Shown here: positions 1 to 9,602 of the stretch, piece by piece | Numbering within the stretch: the first letter of the stretch is position 1 | How the letters are laid out: each line of letters starts with the position of its first letter | Assembly: GCA_900556485.1 (NCBI GenBank) | Contig: USOX01000001.1 | Location: 554,100-618,099 of the forward strand | Length of the DNA stretch: 64,000 nt | From: an uncultured Dysgonomonas sp. | GTDB taxonomy: Bacteria > Bacteroidota > Bacteroidia > Bacteroidales > Dysgonomonadaceae | Direction of reading: 5' to 3' | Notes under the pieces: generated by a model | Seen by the model: the letters and a program-made list of their open reading frames with translations, nothing else | What the model was told of the DNA's origin: nothing | Databases searched by the model: none | Program-made: the position numbers and the translations under genes

Positions 1-455
1 TCGAAGTAAGGTACATCGCCATAAAGGTCGGTCATGCGGTGGAACATATAAGCCCTGAGTACACGGCTGTATTGATATTCGTTAGCGTATGTAGGATTGT
101 CTTTCCAGTTGTCCATTACTTCCACAATATTGCGGATAGCGGCGCGTCCACCTGAATAGTAACCATCCCAATAGGCAGCATTATAACCTTCGGACCATGT
201 GTAAAATACACCGTAACTCCAAGTGGCAGAAATTGTATGTTGCAACATGTTTCCGCAATAAATCAGTCCGTTTCGCCAGATGTCCCAGTCGGAACCTGCT
301 ATTTGCGATTCTACTTGCGTAAACATCAGCGAATAGTTCATGTTCCCCGGATTTAAGTGTTCGGGGTCGTTGTTCACATCTCCAAAGTCGCTACAACTTG
401 TGTTTATCCCCATTAAACAAATTGCTGCGGATATATATAAAATAAATTTTTTCAT
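1..455 (-). CDS. SusD/RagB-family outer-membrane lipoprotein, partial
   Basis: N-terminal part of a SusD-like surface glycan-binding lipoprotein; the rest lies beyond the left edge. Read on the minus strand from 455 it begins MKKFILYISAAICLMG, a lipoprotein signal peptide with the lipid-accepting Cys in NTSCSDFGDV. Motifs common in this family follow: LNPGNMNYSLMF, then YQYSRVLRAYMFHRMTDLYGDVPYF at the edge. Two further in-frame ATGs lie just upstream (464 and 461); 455 gives the most typical signal peptide. It follows the susC gene by about 10 to 20 nt in the same direction, so the two form a SusCD pair that would bind and import a polymer-derived nutrient across the outer membrane. The substrate cannot be read from this fragment. 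Confidence 0.9.
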   Translation of the reverse strand, partial: MKKFILYISAAICLMGINTSCSDFGDVNNDPEHLNPGNMNYSLMFTQVESQIAGSDWDIWRNGLIYCGNMLQHTISATWSYGVFYTWSEGYNAAYWDGYYSGGRAAIRNIVEVMDNWKDNPTYANEYQYSRVLRAYMFHRMTDLYGDVPYF

Positions 456-475
456 TGTCATCATTTTTTTTGAGA

Positions 476-3400
476 TTAAAACTTAACGTTCAAGTTAAAT
501 CCGATACTTCTGGTTGCAGGATATCCGTTCAGCTCCAGACCTTGTCCGTTGGTATTGTTGTAAGCCGACTCAGGATCAATATTGTCTGTATGTTTCTTAA
601 TAGTCCAAAGGTTACGTCCTACCAGTGTAAGCGTCAATCCTTTAACACCTTTCATCTTGCTTAAGATAGACTGAGGGAATGAGTAACCCAGAGTAAGTTC
701 ACGCAACTTGATGAAGCTGGCATTGTAAACAAATTCTTCGGCAATGTTATTACTTACTATACCTCTCCAGTATGCCTGAGCGCTTAACCCTACATCATTT
801 TTTACGAAGTTACCTTCATCATCGAGCATTACTCCATCGCCTACGATGTTTCCTACAGGATCATTTTCGCGGCCTTGAAGAGTATTTTTATGAAGGCCAT
901 TGCTATATAAGCTGTAATTTGTACCTGAGAACAATTTCGCTCCGAATTTGAAGTCGATAAGGAAGCCCAGCGACCAGTCTCTGTACGTGAAATCGTTTCG
1001 CCATCCTCCGGTTAGGTTGTAAACACCCGATCCAAGATTTTGAAGCTCGTCGGTACGTTGTGCGATACCATCTTTGTATACTATCTTGCCGTTTACACGT
1101 TTGTATTTGTAACCTACGAGTTCGCCATAAGATTCGCCTACAATATTTTGTACTGTTACGTTTCCGCTGCGTGAGGCTGCGCCATCTATATTTAATCTAT
1201 CGGCACCTCCCAGATATTTCACTTCGCTATCATTGTGAGCTATGTTGAAAGTTGTATTCCACATAAAATCATTCGTTTTTACAGGAATAGCATTCACCAT
1301 AAATTCAAATCCCGAGTTGCGGATTTCACCTACGTTTTCGATACTCAAATTGAATCCTGATGCACTACTTGTACTTACTTTAGCGATGTCATCTTTGGTA
1401 TTTTTTACATAGTAAGCCATATCGAATGACAGGCGATTGTCGAAGAATGCAAGGTTAAGACCACCTTCCCATTCGGAGATACGCACCGGTTTGAGGTTCG
1501 GGTTAGGACTTACTTCATTGTTTACAGTAGCATTGTTCTGACCGTTGATTTTATAGTCATTCAGCTTGTAAGCCAGCATGTTCTGATATGGTTCTGTTCC
1601 GTTGGATGCAGAAGCATAAGATGCACGTGCTTTACCGAATGTAAACCAATCGGGAGTTTTGAATGTATCTGTAAATACCCAAGATAAGCTTACTGACGGA
1701 TAGAAATAGTTGTTGCTATCAGGGTTGAGGGTCGAGAACCAGTCGTTACGTCCTGTAAGGTTTAAGAATACTTGGTTTCTGTATCCCAGTTCGGCAGTAC
1801 CATAAATAGAGTTTACCTGATATTCTTTATACGATTTTGTAAACGGACGGTTGCCCACATTGTTTACAGAAGGGAAGTCAGGTACAAGGAATGGGCGAAC
1901 ACCATCTGCAATCCATTGCTTGGTGATATTGCGTTGACGGTTTCCTCCGAAAGTGGCACTTACGTTCCATTCTTCTGTTATTGCCTTATCGAATCCGAAC
2001 AGGTAGTTTACATTTATTTCGGAGAATGTTTTTGAGTACTCTGTCATAAATCCGGCAGCATCGGCAGCGGCTCCCATTGGTTGCACCTGCTTGAAGTCCA
2101 TATTGTAACCGTCGCGAGTGATAGCTCCCTGGGCGTATAGCCAGTCTGTGATATCATATTTAAGGGTAATACCTCCTGTCAGACGGTTTTTATTTGCGTC
2201 GTTAGTCTTTCTGTACTGCAGCCAGTAAGGGTTGTTGAAATATTCGTTAGTTCCCCCTATCATTTCTTTTCCGTCTGTGGTGGTTCCCCAATCAGATTCG
2301 GGGCTTCCACGTTCGAGCCAGCGTACATCGAAACTGTTGGCACGATATAGTAGCGAGGCATTGGTGTTACCATTACCATCCGATAGGTTGGCACGTCCTT
2401 TCGATTTTTCGAATACATAGTTGGCATTTACAGATAAATGCAACTTAGATGTAATATCGAACGTTGTGTTCATATTGATACCTTGTTGGCTGATATAAGA
2501 GTTAGGCAAGATACTCTTATCATACATATTGGAAATACCAAAGCGATAAGTGTATTTGTCGGCTGCGCCACTTACTGCCAATGAAGCGGCATCGTTTATA
2601 CCTGTACGATAGAAATGATCCCAGTTGTCGGTATAAGAGTATTTATACTCGTTGCCTAAGAAGTTAATGGCTTTGCCTCCATCCATCTTTTCTCCCCAGC
2701 TGGATGTTTCAGAAGATCTGGCACTGCTGGCATTAGATGGGCGTACTCCGTTCAATCCTTGTCCGTACACTTTCTGGAAGTCGCGGTAATCGTAGATTGT
2801 ATTGAACGTAAGGTTGTTGTTGAACTCGATGCTGGTAGGTTTCCCTTTTTGACCACTCTTGGTGGTGATAAGGATAGCACCGTTACCTCCGCGATATCCG
2901 TAAAGGGCAGAAGCTGCTGCTCCTTTTAGTACCTGGATGTTGGCGATGTCGTCGGGGCTGATATTAGATAATCCGTCTCCCATATCCATACCTCCCCACT
3001 GGCCTGCACTACCGAGGTTGGTGTTGTCGAAAGGTACACCGTCTATTACATAGAGTGGCTGGTTGTTGCCTGTAAGTGAGGCATTACCACGGATGATGAT
3101 ACGGCTACTACCTCCGGCTCCGGTGGCATTACCTGTAACGCTTACCCCTGCAATTTTACCGGAAAGTGCATTACCGATATTGATGTCACGCGCCTGAGTA
3201 AATTCGTCTCCGCCCACTGTTGTGGTAGAGTATCCCAAGGCTCTTTTCTGGCGTTTGATACCCAGAGCTGTGACTACTACTTCGTCTAATACTAATGTGT
3301 CTTCGCGTAAAGTAAAGGTTATCGGTTGTCCGTTCCATGTTATTTCCTGAGCAAGGAAACCAACATATGTAACGTGTATAACGTCACCTACTTTTACGTT

Positions 3401-3637
3401 GTTGAGAGTAAATGTACCATCTATGTCTGTCATAGTACCGTTGGTCGTTCCTTTCACAGCAACAGATGCTCCGATTATAGCTTCTCCTGCTTCATCTTTC
3501 ACTACTCCTGTACATCTTCCATCCTGCTGAGTAATAGCTACCTCAGCATTGTCGTGCACAGGATTAGCATAGATTGCTCCCATACCGGATACGGATAAGA
3601 GCAACAATAAACTTGCTGATCTAAATAATTTTAACAT
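476..3637 (-). CDS. SusC/RagA-family TonB-linked outer-membrane receptor
   Basis: A 1053-residue TonB-dependent transporter of normal SusC length. Order: signal peptide (residues 1 to about 25), carboxypeptidase-regulatory-like domain (about 40 to 110, GVVKDEAGEAIIGASVAVKG), the SusC signature LDEVVVTALG, then a plug domain with IRGNASLTGNNQPLYVIDGV, then a 22-strand barrel ending in a typical aromatic C-terminus (GFNLNVKF). It works with the SusD lipoprotein encoded directly downstream to bind and import a ligand across the outer membrane with TonB energy. No sigma/anti-sigma pair or hybrid two-component regulator is visible upstream, so the inducing signal and substrate are unknown. The absence of glycoside hydrolases in the visible neighbours means it cannot be assigned to a polysaccharide. 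Confidence 0.95.
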   Translation of the reverse strand: MLKLFRSASLLLLLSVSGMGAIYANPVHDNAEVAITQQDGRCTGVVKDEAGEAIIGASVAVKGTTNGTMTDIDGTFTLNNVKVGDVIHVTYVGFLAQEITWNGQPITFTLREDTLVLDEVVVTALGIKRQKRALGYSTTTVGGDEFTQARDINIGNALSGKIAGVSVTGNATGAGGSSRIIIRGNASLTGNNQPLYVIDGVPFDNTNLGSAGQWGGMDMGDGLSNISPDDIANIQVLKGAAASALYGYRGGNGAILITTKSGQKGKPTSIEFNNNLTFNTIYDYRDFQKVYGQGLNGVRPSNASSARSSETSSWGEKMDGGKAINFLGNEYKYSYTDNWDHFYRTGINDAASLAVSGAADKYTYRFGISNMYDKSILPNSYISQQGINMNTTFDITSKLHLSVNANYVFEKSKGRANLSDGNGNTNASLLYRANSFDVRWLERGSPESDWGTTTDGKEMIGGTNEYFNNPYWLQYRKTNDANKNRLTGGITLKYDITDWLYAQGAITRDGYNMDFKQVQPMGAAADAAGFMTEYSKTFSEINVNYLFGFDKAITEEWNVSATFGGNRQRNITKQWIADGVRPFLVPDFPSVNNVGNRPFTKSYKEYQVNSIYGTAELGYRNQVFLNLTGRNDWFSTLNPDSNNYFYPSVSLSWVFTDTFKTPDWFTFGKARASYASASNGTEPYQNMLAYKLNDYKINGQNNATVNNEVSPNPNLKPVRISEWEGGLNLAFFDNRLSFDMAYYVKNTKDDIAKVSTSSASGFNLSIENVGEIRNSGFEFMVNAIPVKTNDFMWNTTFNIAHNDSEVKYLGGADRLNIDGAASRSGNVTVQNIVGESYGELVGYKYKRVNGKIVYKDGIAQRTDELQNLGSGVYNLTGGWRNDFTYRDWSLGFLIDFKFGAKLFSGTNYSLYSNGLHKNTLQGRENDPVGNIVGDGVMLDDEGNFVKNDVGLSAQAYWRGIVSNNIAEEFVYNASFIKLRELTLGYSFPQSILSKMKGVKGLTLTLVGRNLWTIKKHTDNIDPESAYNNTNGQGLELNGYPATRSIGFNLNVKF

Positions 3638-4118
3638 AATATTGATTTTATTTAAGTAAAAAGGGTTTTTACATTCTACGCACTACTACAATGTCTTCTC
3701 TTTTCTGGGTTTAGAAACAGTAAATGATTTATTGAATAAATTAAAATTACATTTAAACAAAAAAATAACTAAAGAGTTATAAGGCTCTGGTTGACATGAT
3801 TTTGTTTAGATATTTTATAGAAATGATACTTTTGTTAGGTTAAATTATACGAAATAGTTAAATTTTAAGGTTGATACTTTGCAAAAAAATATCAATGTGG
3901 ACATATTTTTTTCATAATCACACGGCATTCTTTTAAATTTACAGTCTTCACGTTTATATTAATAAAACATAACAACTTTGTTATTGTTCACTAATTGGCC
4001 ATCTTTATTTAAAAAATAATAAAGAAAGAGAGGTCGTTTGTAAGCCTTGAGGTGTGTGGATAATGGCTTCGAAATGAATATTCTATATAAGTATTGTTTG
4101 TGTAATTGAAGGCTGGTG
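3638..4118. other. intergenic leader region upstream of susC
   Basis: About 480 nt of AT-rich DNA without a credible gene. It must hold the promoter and leader of the susCD pair (minus strand) and the 3' end of the DUF457 gene. I saw no exact TAnnTTTG box close to susC. The spacing suggests a long 5' leader, common for SusC genes, but no structure was resolved. Confidence 0.5.
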
Positions 4119-4913
4119 CTAGAAATGAATTATCAGCATCCTGTCGAAACGATCCATATAGCGGTAGAGGCGTTTGCCGAGAATACGTTCCTGTTCTTTT
4201 TTCGAATTGGCTTCCATTTCTGCATATTTTCCTGAACGGGTGTATGCATAGTTGTATTGCCGTGTGTTAACTTGTATCAGAATCAAAGTTAATGTGAGTG
4301 TTAGTACGGCAAAAGTGAATGTTTTTCTGTGTTTTTGCATATACTTTGAGAGGGCTGGAGCGATAAGGTTTATGGCAATGCACAGCACAATGAGCAGAAA
4401 AATATCATAGTTGTTCCACCACCATATACTGCCAAAGCCTCCTATGTATTCCTTTGATGGCCAGAGTAGTGCCACGCCGCCCCACGATGAGGATGGGGTA
4501 GGGAGGTCGCCTGCCAGATGTGCCCAGTAGCCAAGTATAAATGCGACGAAGTAGATAAGGTGGCTTTTTATAAACTGAATGAATGAGGTGGCTTTTTTCC
4601 GCCTTATTATATAGATGAATAGCAGAAGCAAAGCGGCAAAAAGGATACTGGCAACGAGTGAATGAAAGAATGCATGGTGCGAATACCAGAATTTGGCACT
4701 GTAGATCTCGCGCCCTGTATGCGAAAGGTGAAACAGGCGTCCGATAGTAGAGTCGAACCGCGACCACATGCTGACAGCGTCAATATCGGGCCAGAATCCG
4801 CCTAAAGCTCCGGCGAATAGTATTTTTGCCCTGCGCCAGGGTTTGGCAGGGACAAATGCTGAGGCGCATGTTGCTACTGCAACTCCGGATAAGGCATGGG
4901 TGAGGATATCCAT
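4119..4913 (-). CDS. DUF457 (YdjM-like) membrane-bound metal-dependent hydrolase family protein
   Basis: 264 residues beginning MDILTHALSGVAVA, the MDxxTHxxxG signature of the DUF457/YdjM family of inner-membrane proteins predicted to be metal-dependent hydrolases. Further conserved features are FWPDIDAV near residue 40, the histidine-rich SHTGREIYSAKFWYSHHAFFHSLVAS loop and LGYWAHLAGDLPTPSSSWGG, which supply His/Asp ligands between several hydrophobic helices. Substrate is unknown in the family; E. coli YdjM is LexA-regulated, but nothing here shows that control. The gene starts 6 nt after the stop of a tiny upstream gene, suggesting co-transcription. Confidence 0.85.
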   Translation of the reverse strand: MDILTHALSGVAVATCASAFVPAKPWRRAKILFAGALGGFWPDIDAVSMWSRFDSTIGRLFHLSHTGREIYSAKFWYSHHAFFHSLVASILFAALLLLFIYIIRRKKATSFIQFIKSHLIYFVAFILGYWAHLAGDLPTPSSSWGGVALLWPSKEYIGGFGSIWWWNNYDIFLLIVLCIAINLIAPALSKYMQKHRKTFTFAVLTLTLTLILIQVNTRQYNYAYTRSGKYAEMEANSKKEQERILGKRLYRYMDRFDRMLIIHF

Positions 4914-4919
4914 TGTCCT

Positions 4920-5111
4920 TTATTCGGGGTTCTCTTCTTTTTGTTTATGTTGTTCTTCTGTTTCGTTAGGATTGTCACTGTTTTCATTGCCTATCAGTCC
5001 GCCTATTGCACCAATAGTTCCTTCTATAGCTGTTTCTGCTACACCTTTTACTATGCCTCCTACAGCATCCACAACTACACCTCCTACGGTTTCTAAAACA
5101 TCATCAATCAT
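4920..5111 (-). CDS. small Gly/Ala/Val-rich hypothetical protein (63 aa)
   Basis: Short ORF with a Gly-Val-Ala-rich hydrophobic core (VGGVVVDAVGGIVKGVAETA, then IGAIGGLIG) and a hydrophilic Glu/Asn/Lys tail, resembling a membrane-inserting or amphipathic helical peptide. Glycine-spaced small residues repeat with roughly seven-residue periodicity. It lies 6 nt upstream of the DUF457 gene on the same strand, so the two are probably one transcript. I do not recognise a family. Tight coupling and coherent composition support it as real. Confidence 0.55.
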   Translation of the reverse strand: MIDDVLETVGGVVVDAVGGIVKGVAETAIEGTIGAIGGLIGNENSDNPNETEEQHKQKEENPE

Positions 5112-5350
5112 ACTCGAAGTATTTGTTAGTTATATTGGTGAGCTAATATAGTAAATGTTTTGTTAATCTGTGATTGCACGTAGCACAAATGGGTAGAATA
5201 TATGCTCTAATTTCCACTATATATATTTTAACAAAGATAAACCTGTATTTTAACTATTGAGACTGTAACTTTTCTTTTCGCTGACTCGTCATATTGTAAA
5301 AGCGCTTAAAATTAATTTTTTTTAAAATCCTATTAAAACAATAGAACAAT

Positions 5351-5797
5351 ATGAAAACAATAATTATATCTACAATATTTTTCCTTCTTTTTTCTGCCGG
5401 TTTATATTCTCAGAATAAAAATAATGTACGGCTTGAAACTTCTGAACTCGAAGATGGAGGAATGAAAAAGGAGTATATCCAATTGGATAGAAAAGGTGCG
5501 AAAGATGTTTCAAAGGTGGTTTATATATACAGTCCTTCGGGTCAGTGTACAGAAAGAATATTTTCTATGTGGAACAATAGAGCGGGTTGGGAGCATAGCC
5601 AGAAGCATGAATATACTTACAGTGCAAGTGGAAAGCTGGCAACGATTATTCATACCCGTTGGGATAAATCGAGCGGGGACTGGCAACGCACAAGCGATCT
5701 GCTGACTCATGTATATGACGAAAATGATAATCTGAAATCTGTTATCAAATCGGAAAAAATGGATGCTGGTTTATATTATACGCAATTACGCAAATAA
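5351..5797 (+). CDS. small secreted protein, DUF3836-like
   Basis: 148 residues with a clear Sec signal peptide (MKTIIISTIFFLLFSAGLYS, cleavage near SQN). The mature part has short beta-rich repeats of the form YTYSASGKLATIIHTRWDKSS and LTHVYDENDNLKSVI, reminiscent of YD/RHS-like strands and of the small Bacteroidales proteins grouped as DUF3836 (low-confidence family assignment). It is monocistronic and divergent from the DUF457 pair. Function is unknown; a periplasmic or surface location is inferred from the signal peptide. Confidence 0.6.
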   Translation: MKTIIISTIFFLLFSAGLYSQNKNNVRLETSELEDGGMKKEYIQLDRKGAKDVSKVVYIYSPSGQCTERIFSMWNNRAGWEHSQKHEYTYSASGKLATIIHTRWDKSSGDWQRTSDLLTHVYDENDNLKSVIKSEKMDAGLYYTQLRK

Positions 5798-5807
5798 GTA
5801 GAGAATT

Positions 5808-5859
5808 ATGAGTTATAAATTATGAGATATTGCTCGTTCACTCATAATTTATAACTCAT
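5808..5859. repeat. 19-bp perfect inverted repeat of a dispersed element
   Basis: Left arm 5808-5826 (ATGAGTTATAAATTATGAG) and right arm 5841-5859 are exact reverse complements around a 14-nt loop. The arm sequence is nearly the same as the start of the copies at 13691 and 17158, so this is one form of a short dispersed family. It may also act as a terminator for the upstream gene, although no T-run follows. Confidence 0.75.
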
Positions 5860-5985
5860 GCGAATCAGTAGTTAAATAGAACTATTTTTAAATTTAACTT
5901 CGGATTAACAACCAACGGTCAACGGAGTGAAACGTAGTTAAATTCGAAAAAACACTGCAGATAGTTAACTATCTATTTGAAATAA

Positions 5986-6007
5986 GGGCGAACACATTGG
6001 TTCGCCC
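5986..6007 (-). terminator. hairpin, candidate terminator of the panC-MATE run
   Basis: GGGCGAAC and GTTCGCCC form an 8-bp perfect stem with a 6-nt loop. Read on the minus strand it lies about 46 nt past the MATE stop and is followed by TTATTTC, a weak U-tract. Confidence 0.45.
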
Positions 6008-6052
6008 CTACAACATCTGAAAATTGATATATCATTCTCTTGTCTTTAGCGT

Positions 6053-7384
6053 TTAGATCCGTTTGTTTTGCCAGCGTCCTCTCATCATATATAATATGGA
6101 GAATATCAGCAATGGACCCCAATAGAAATATTCGACAGTCCAACACCACGCGACTGACATCTGCTTGTAGATAACAATCCAGAACATAGCAAGAACATAG
6201 ATCACCATTGTTATCATTTCCAGAATGAGTGCAATACGCGTATTACCTGTACCCGATATGGAGTTGAATATAACTGTACCTAGGGATGATATAGGTAGTG
6301 AAAACAAGAGCACATACAATGGTGCAACGGTTTCGCCTACCAATGATAACTGATCTTGTGGAGCAATAAAGGATATCCAGAATTCAGGTGCAATCATTGT
6401 TAGCAATATCATAAAAATGATGATGCCTAAATTGAGTAAACATATCTTTTTGATGAGAGGGATCACTCCCCTAGCATTACCCGCCCCTATTGTATTACCG
6501 ACTAATGTATTGGCTGTGGTAGCCAAAGCATTCATTGGAATAAAGTATACCATATAGAAGCTACGCACAAGATTGGTTATCTTCAGGGCATCCTCAGAAT
6601 GTTGCTCTATAGCCACAAAGAAGATGAACCATGTAGACATTGATACCAGATATTGAACCATGGTAAAAGAAGAGATATTCAAAATATTACGAATAATAGA
6701 CATTTTGAATTTCATCTTTACAAAACCATATTTCTTGAAATCGACTGTAATAAAAGTATATATACAGAAGAATAATACAGAGACTATTTCTGATATAACT
6801 GATGCTATTGCGGCTCCTTCTATCCCCATTTCGGGAAATCCGAATTTACCGAATATAAGCACATAGTCGCCTACGATATTTGCTACAGCCATTGCAATGG
6901 CATTGAATGTTAAGACCTTCGTACGGGCAATACCAACATAGAAAGCCCTAAACATCACATTTATTGCAGCAAAGAAAAAGCCATAGATACGCCAGGAAAG
7001 ATATTTCTCGGTGGCAGCAAATACATCCGGCGATTTAAGGAAAGAAGACAGTACATTGTCTATCAAAAAATTAGATACAAAGAACAAAACCAAAGCAAAA
7101 AGTTGAAGAAATATTGCGCCCTGAATTACGATTCCTCCAATTTTGTCATAGTTTTTTTCGCCATTACGACGGCTTATCATAATCTGCCCTCCGATACTAA
7201 AGCCGAAACAGATAATAAAAATCGCTACATAATATATTCCGGCCAACCCGGAAGCACTCTGCTCTATACCACCAACATGCCCCAGAAAAAAAGTATCTGT
7301 GAGCTGAACAACATTTTGCGCGAGTAGACCTAACATGATAGGAATACTTACCCGCCATATATCTTTATATGAATATGAAAACAT
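6053..7384 (-). CDS. MATE-family multidrug/cation efflux transporter
   Basis: 443 residues, the usual MATE length, with about 12 hydrophobic segments in two homologous halves. The N-terminus has the family pattern SIPIMLGLLAQNVVQLTDTFFLGHVG, and TLVGNTIGAGNARGV corresponds to the second-half motif. Such proteins export organic cations, drugs or metabolites using a Na+ or H+ gradient across the inner membrane; the substrate is not predictable here. It is the last gene in the minus-strand series panC-panD-YcxB-like-MATE, 27 nt after its neighbour, so it is probably at least partly co-transcribed. Confidence 0.93.
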   Translation of the reverse strand: MFSYSYKDIWRVSIPIMLGLLAQNVVQLTDTFFLGHVGGIEQSASGLAGIYYVAIFIICFGFSIGGQIMISRRNGEKNYDKIGGIVIQGAIFLQLFALVLFFVSNFLIDNVLSSFLKSPDVFAATEKYLSWRIYGFFFAAINVMFRAFYVGIARTKVLTFNAIAMAVANIVGDYVLIFGKFGFPEMGIEGAAIASVISEIVSVLFFCIYTFITVDFKKYGFVKMKFKMSIIRNILNISSFTMVQYLVSMSTWFIFFVAIEQHSEDALKITNLVRSFYMVYFIPMNALATTANTLVGNTIGAGNARGVIPLIKKICLLNLGIIIFMILLTMIAPEFWISFIAPQDQLSLVGETVAPLYVLLFSLPISSLGTVIFNSISGTGNTRIALILEMITMVIYVLAMFWIVIYKQMSVAWCWTVEYFYWGPLLIFSILYMMRGRWQNKRI

Positions 7385-7411
7385 GGGAATAAAATCTTTA
7401 AAAAAAATTGC

Positions 7412-7978
7412 TTAATTACCGGATGAGTCGACGTATTTTAAATCCGGATTTGTGTATGCCTTCAGAAAATTGGCAAACTGATAGCGTTGCTCTAAATCTC
7501 CTATATAGTGTTTTGGCAAAATGAATACTGCATTTTCGGCATAATAAATAATGTATCGTAAGCCATCGTCATACACCTTTATTATCTGTGGCCAAAGCGC
7601 TATATAGTGTTTCTTTGTTGTTTTATATTCAATTCCTTTTTCATTAATCAGCACCTCAATATTAACGAAAGTATGGGAACTCAATTTATAAGCTATATAC
7701 AATAGCAAACGATGCAACATTCTTACCAATAAAAGAAACAGCCATATCGCGGCAGAAATGAATGCATATAAGAAAACAAAAAAGAAGATAGCAAATAAGA
7801 CTCCTTTATCCGAAACCCTTCCATCAGTACTATATCCGATACAAAAAATAAAAATCGTAAGTAAGGATATAACAAGCCAAATCCAACGAGGCTTAACTCT
7901 CAGCCTATTGAAATGGATTTTATTAAATGCTATAAAATCAGCAAATGATATAGTTATAGTTCTGGAAAGGTTGAACAT
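7412..7978 (-). CDS. YcxB-like two-helix membrane protein
   Basis: 188 residues: a cytoplasmic N-terminus, two transmembrane helices (about residues 32-48 and 62-88), and a soluble C-terminal part. The C-terminal pattern INEKGIEYKTTKKHYIALWPQIIKVYDDGLRYIIYY resembles the YcxB-like C-terminal domain, a PH-like fold. It starts 12 nt after panD. Function is unknown; its place between panD and the transporter looks like chance operon membership rather than a role in pantothenate synthesis. Confidence 0.65.
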   Translation of the reverse strand: MFNLSRTITISFADFIAFNKIHFNRLRVKPRWIWLVISLLTIFIFCIGYSTDGRVSDKGVLFAIFFFVFLYAFISAAIWLFLLLVRMLHRLLLYIAYKLSSHTFVNIEVLINEKGIEYKTTKKHYIALWPQIIKVYDDGLRYIIYYAENAVFILPKHYIGDLEQRYQFANFLKAYTNPDLKYVDSSGN

Positions 7979-7990
7979 TATATCGGTTTC

Positions 7991-8344
7991 TTATTTAACC
8001 AGTTTATTGGTTTTCGTATCAGGAAAAGCAACCCAAGGTTTAAAACTCTTAGCTTCTTCGAAATCCATTTGAGCATACGACATTATAATAACAACATCGC
8101 CAGGTTGAACCCTTCGGGCAGCTGCGCCATTCAAACATATAGAACCGGAACCTCTTTCGCCTTTAATAATATATGTTTCGATACGTTCTCCATTATTGTT
8201 ATTTACTATTTGAACCTTTTCACCTTCTATCAGGTTTACAGCATCCATCAAATCTTCATCAATAGTAATACTACCTATATAATTTAAGTTGGCTTCAGTT
8301 ACTGTAACCCGATGTAACTTTGATTTTACAACTTCTACTATCAT
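7991..8344 (-). CDS. panD: aspartate 1-decarboxylase (pyruvoyl enzyme)
   Basis: 117 residues, standard for PanD. It makes beta-alanine from L-aspartate for pantothenate and coenzyme A. The zymogen self-cleaves at Gly24-Ser25, visible in [10 protein letters not shown], turning Ser25 into the pyruvoyl cofactor. Lys9 and the NGAAAR segment, which line the active site in the family, are also present. It lies 12 nt downstream of panC on the same strand, so both substrates for the last pantothenate step are controlled together. Confidence 0.97.
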   Translation of the reverse strand: MIVEVVKSKLHRVTVTEANLNYIGSITIDEDLMDAVNLIEGEKVQIVNNNNGERIETYIIKGERGSGSICLNGAAARRVQPGDVVIIMSYAQMDFEEAKSFKPWVAFPDTKTNKLVK

Positions 8345-8356
8345 TTTCGTTCGTTT

Positions 8357-9208
8357 TTAACTTTTTGTTCGATATATAACATTATCAATAAGGCGAACCT
8401 CACCACAAAAAACCGCAATGCATCCTACTATAAAACTTGATTCGCTCCACTCATTTATAGCCTGTAGGGAATCGCCATCTACAATTTCGAAGTATTCGAC
8501 TTTCAATTCTTCAAATGAATTGATATTGTCCGTTACTTTCGTTATCACTTCTTGTACTGTATAGTTTTCTTCCCACTCTTTACTTTGGAATAGTGTTTTG
8601 GAAATATTTACAGCAATCTCTTTTTGTTTTGGAGTCAGCCTTTCGTTTCGGCTACTCATAGCCAATCCGTTAGATTCTCTCATAATAGGCATCGGCACAA
8701 TCTGAACTTTCAGACCTAATTGCTTTACCATTGCCCTGATTATAGCCAGCTGTTGAAAATCTTTTTCTCCAAAATATGCTTTATCCGGCTTTACAATATC
8801 AAACAGTCGACTCACTACCTGTGCAACTCCGTTGAAATGTCCCGGACGAAAACGCCCTTCCATCACTTTGTCTAACTGCCCAAAATCGAATTGACGGGTA
8901 TCGGGCTCAGGATATATCTCGTTCTCGGTAGGAGCAAATACAATATTTACACCCACTTCCTGTAATAACTGACAATCCTGCTCCAGATTTCGGGGATATT
9001 TTACAAGATCTTCTTTATTATTAAACTGGGTAGGATTTACAAATATGCTAACTACACATATGTCATTTTCGGCAAGACACTGTTTTACAAGGGAAAGATG
9101 CCCTTTGTGCAAGGCCCCCATTGTAGGGACAAAGCCAATTGTCTTCCCTTCGTTGTGCAAAGATACTACTGTAGCTTGCACGTCTCTGACTGTTTTTATT
9201 AAGTCCAT
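8357..9208 (-). CDS. panC: pantothenate synthetase (pantoate-beta-alanine ligase)
   Basis: 283 residues, full length. It condenses pantoate and beta-alanine with ATP to make pantothenate in the cytoplasm. The nucleotide-binding HxGH motif is H34-K-G-H37 (GALHKGHLSL), and the KMSKS-like loop is MRESNGLAMSSRN. The GHFNGVAQVVSRLF segment is also typical. It is the first gene of the minus-strand run that continues with panD. panB is not in the window. Upstream is a 390-nt repeat-bearing gap. Confidence 0.97.
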   Translation of the reverse strand: MDLIKTVRDVQATVVSLHNEGKTIGFVPTMGALHKGHLSLVKQCLAENDICVVSIFVNPTQFNNKEDLVKYPRNLEQDCQLLQEVGVNIVFAPTENEIYPEPDTRQFDFGQLDKVMEGRFRPGHFNGVAQVVSRLFDIVKPDKAYFGEKDFQQLAIIRAMVKQLGLKVQIVPMPIMRESNGLAMSSRNERLTPKQKEIAVNISKTLFQSKEWEENYTVQEVITKVTDNINSFEELKVEYFEIVDGDSLQAINEWSESSFIVGCIAVFCGEVRLIDNVIYRTKS

Positions 9209-9602
9209 TCTAGCTAATAATCAAAAAGCGGATACAAAGCAAGTAAATATTTATGGAATGGCGAAATAATGATGCTTTTTTGTTTTATTTTTTATGTTGT
9301 TTAGTGTTTTAGTTGTTAGAATTCTAATTAGCTAGATTTTTATTTTTCTCAGTTCGTTTATCTATGTTATAAACAGTAAATAAATTAATATTAAGTAATA
9401 GTTGGAGTTATATGTTCATTTTATTCTGATTTTGTATTTTTTGCTTATTATTAACCCAATTAAGCCACGCGATACAATCGTGCAACAGCGCTGGGCAAGC
9501 CCAGGATAAAAGATTAAATATCTGAACAAGATTGCCTTTATGCATAATTTAATAGAACTATTTTTCTATTCAACTACTGATTGGCAACTCATAGTTTTTT
9601 AT
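9209..9602. other. gene-free region with dispersed repeats
   Basis: The upstream region of panC and the 3' end of the HD-domain gene. It is AT-rich except for a GC-richer patch at 9461-9505, which contains one copy of the CACGCGAT repeat and the small palindrome CTGGGCAAGCCCAG. A shared GAACTATTTTT segment lies near 9553. No ORF is credible. Confidence 0.5.
9461..9489 (+). repeat. dispersed CACGCGAT...CAGC repeat, copy 1 (diverged)
   Basis: Reads TAAGCCACGCGATACAATCG then TGCAACAGC. It matches the copies at 12824 and 20761 with a few substitutions. In the other copies CGCGAT-GCA-ATCGCG forms a hairpin. Confidence 0.7.

Noticed and set aside
4405-5096. Several overlapping ORFs on both strands around the DUF457 gene
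   Set aside because: They are other-frame shadows of the clear DUF457 and 63-codon genes.
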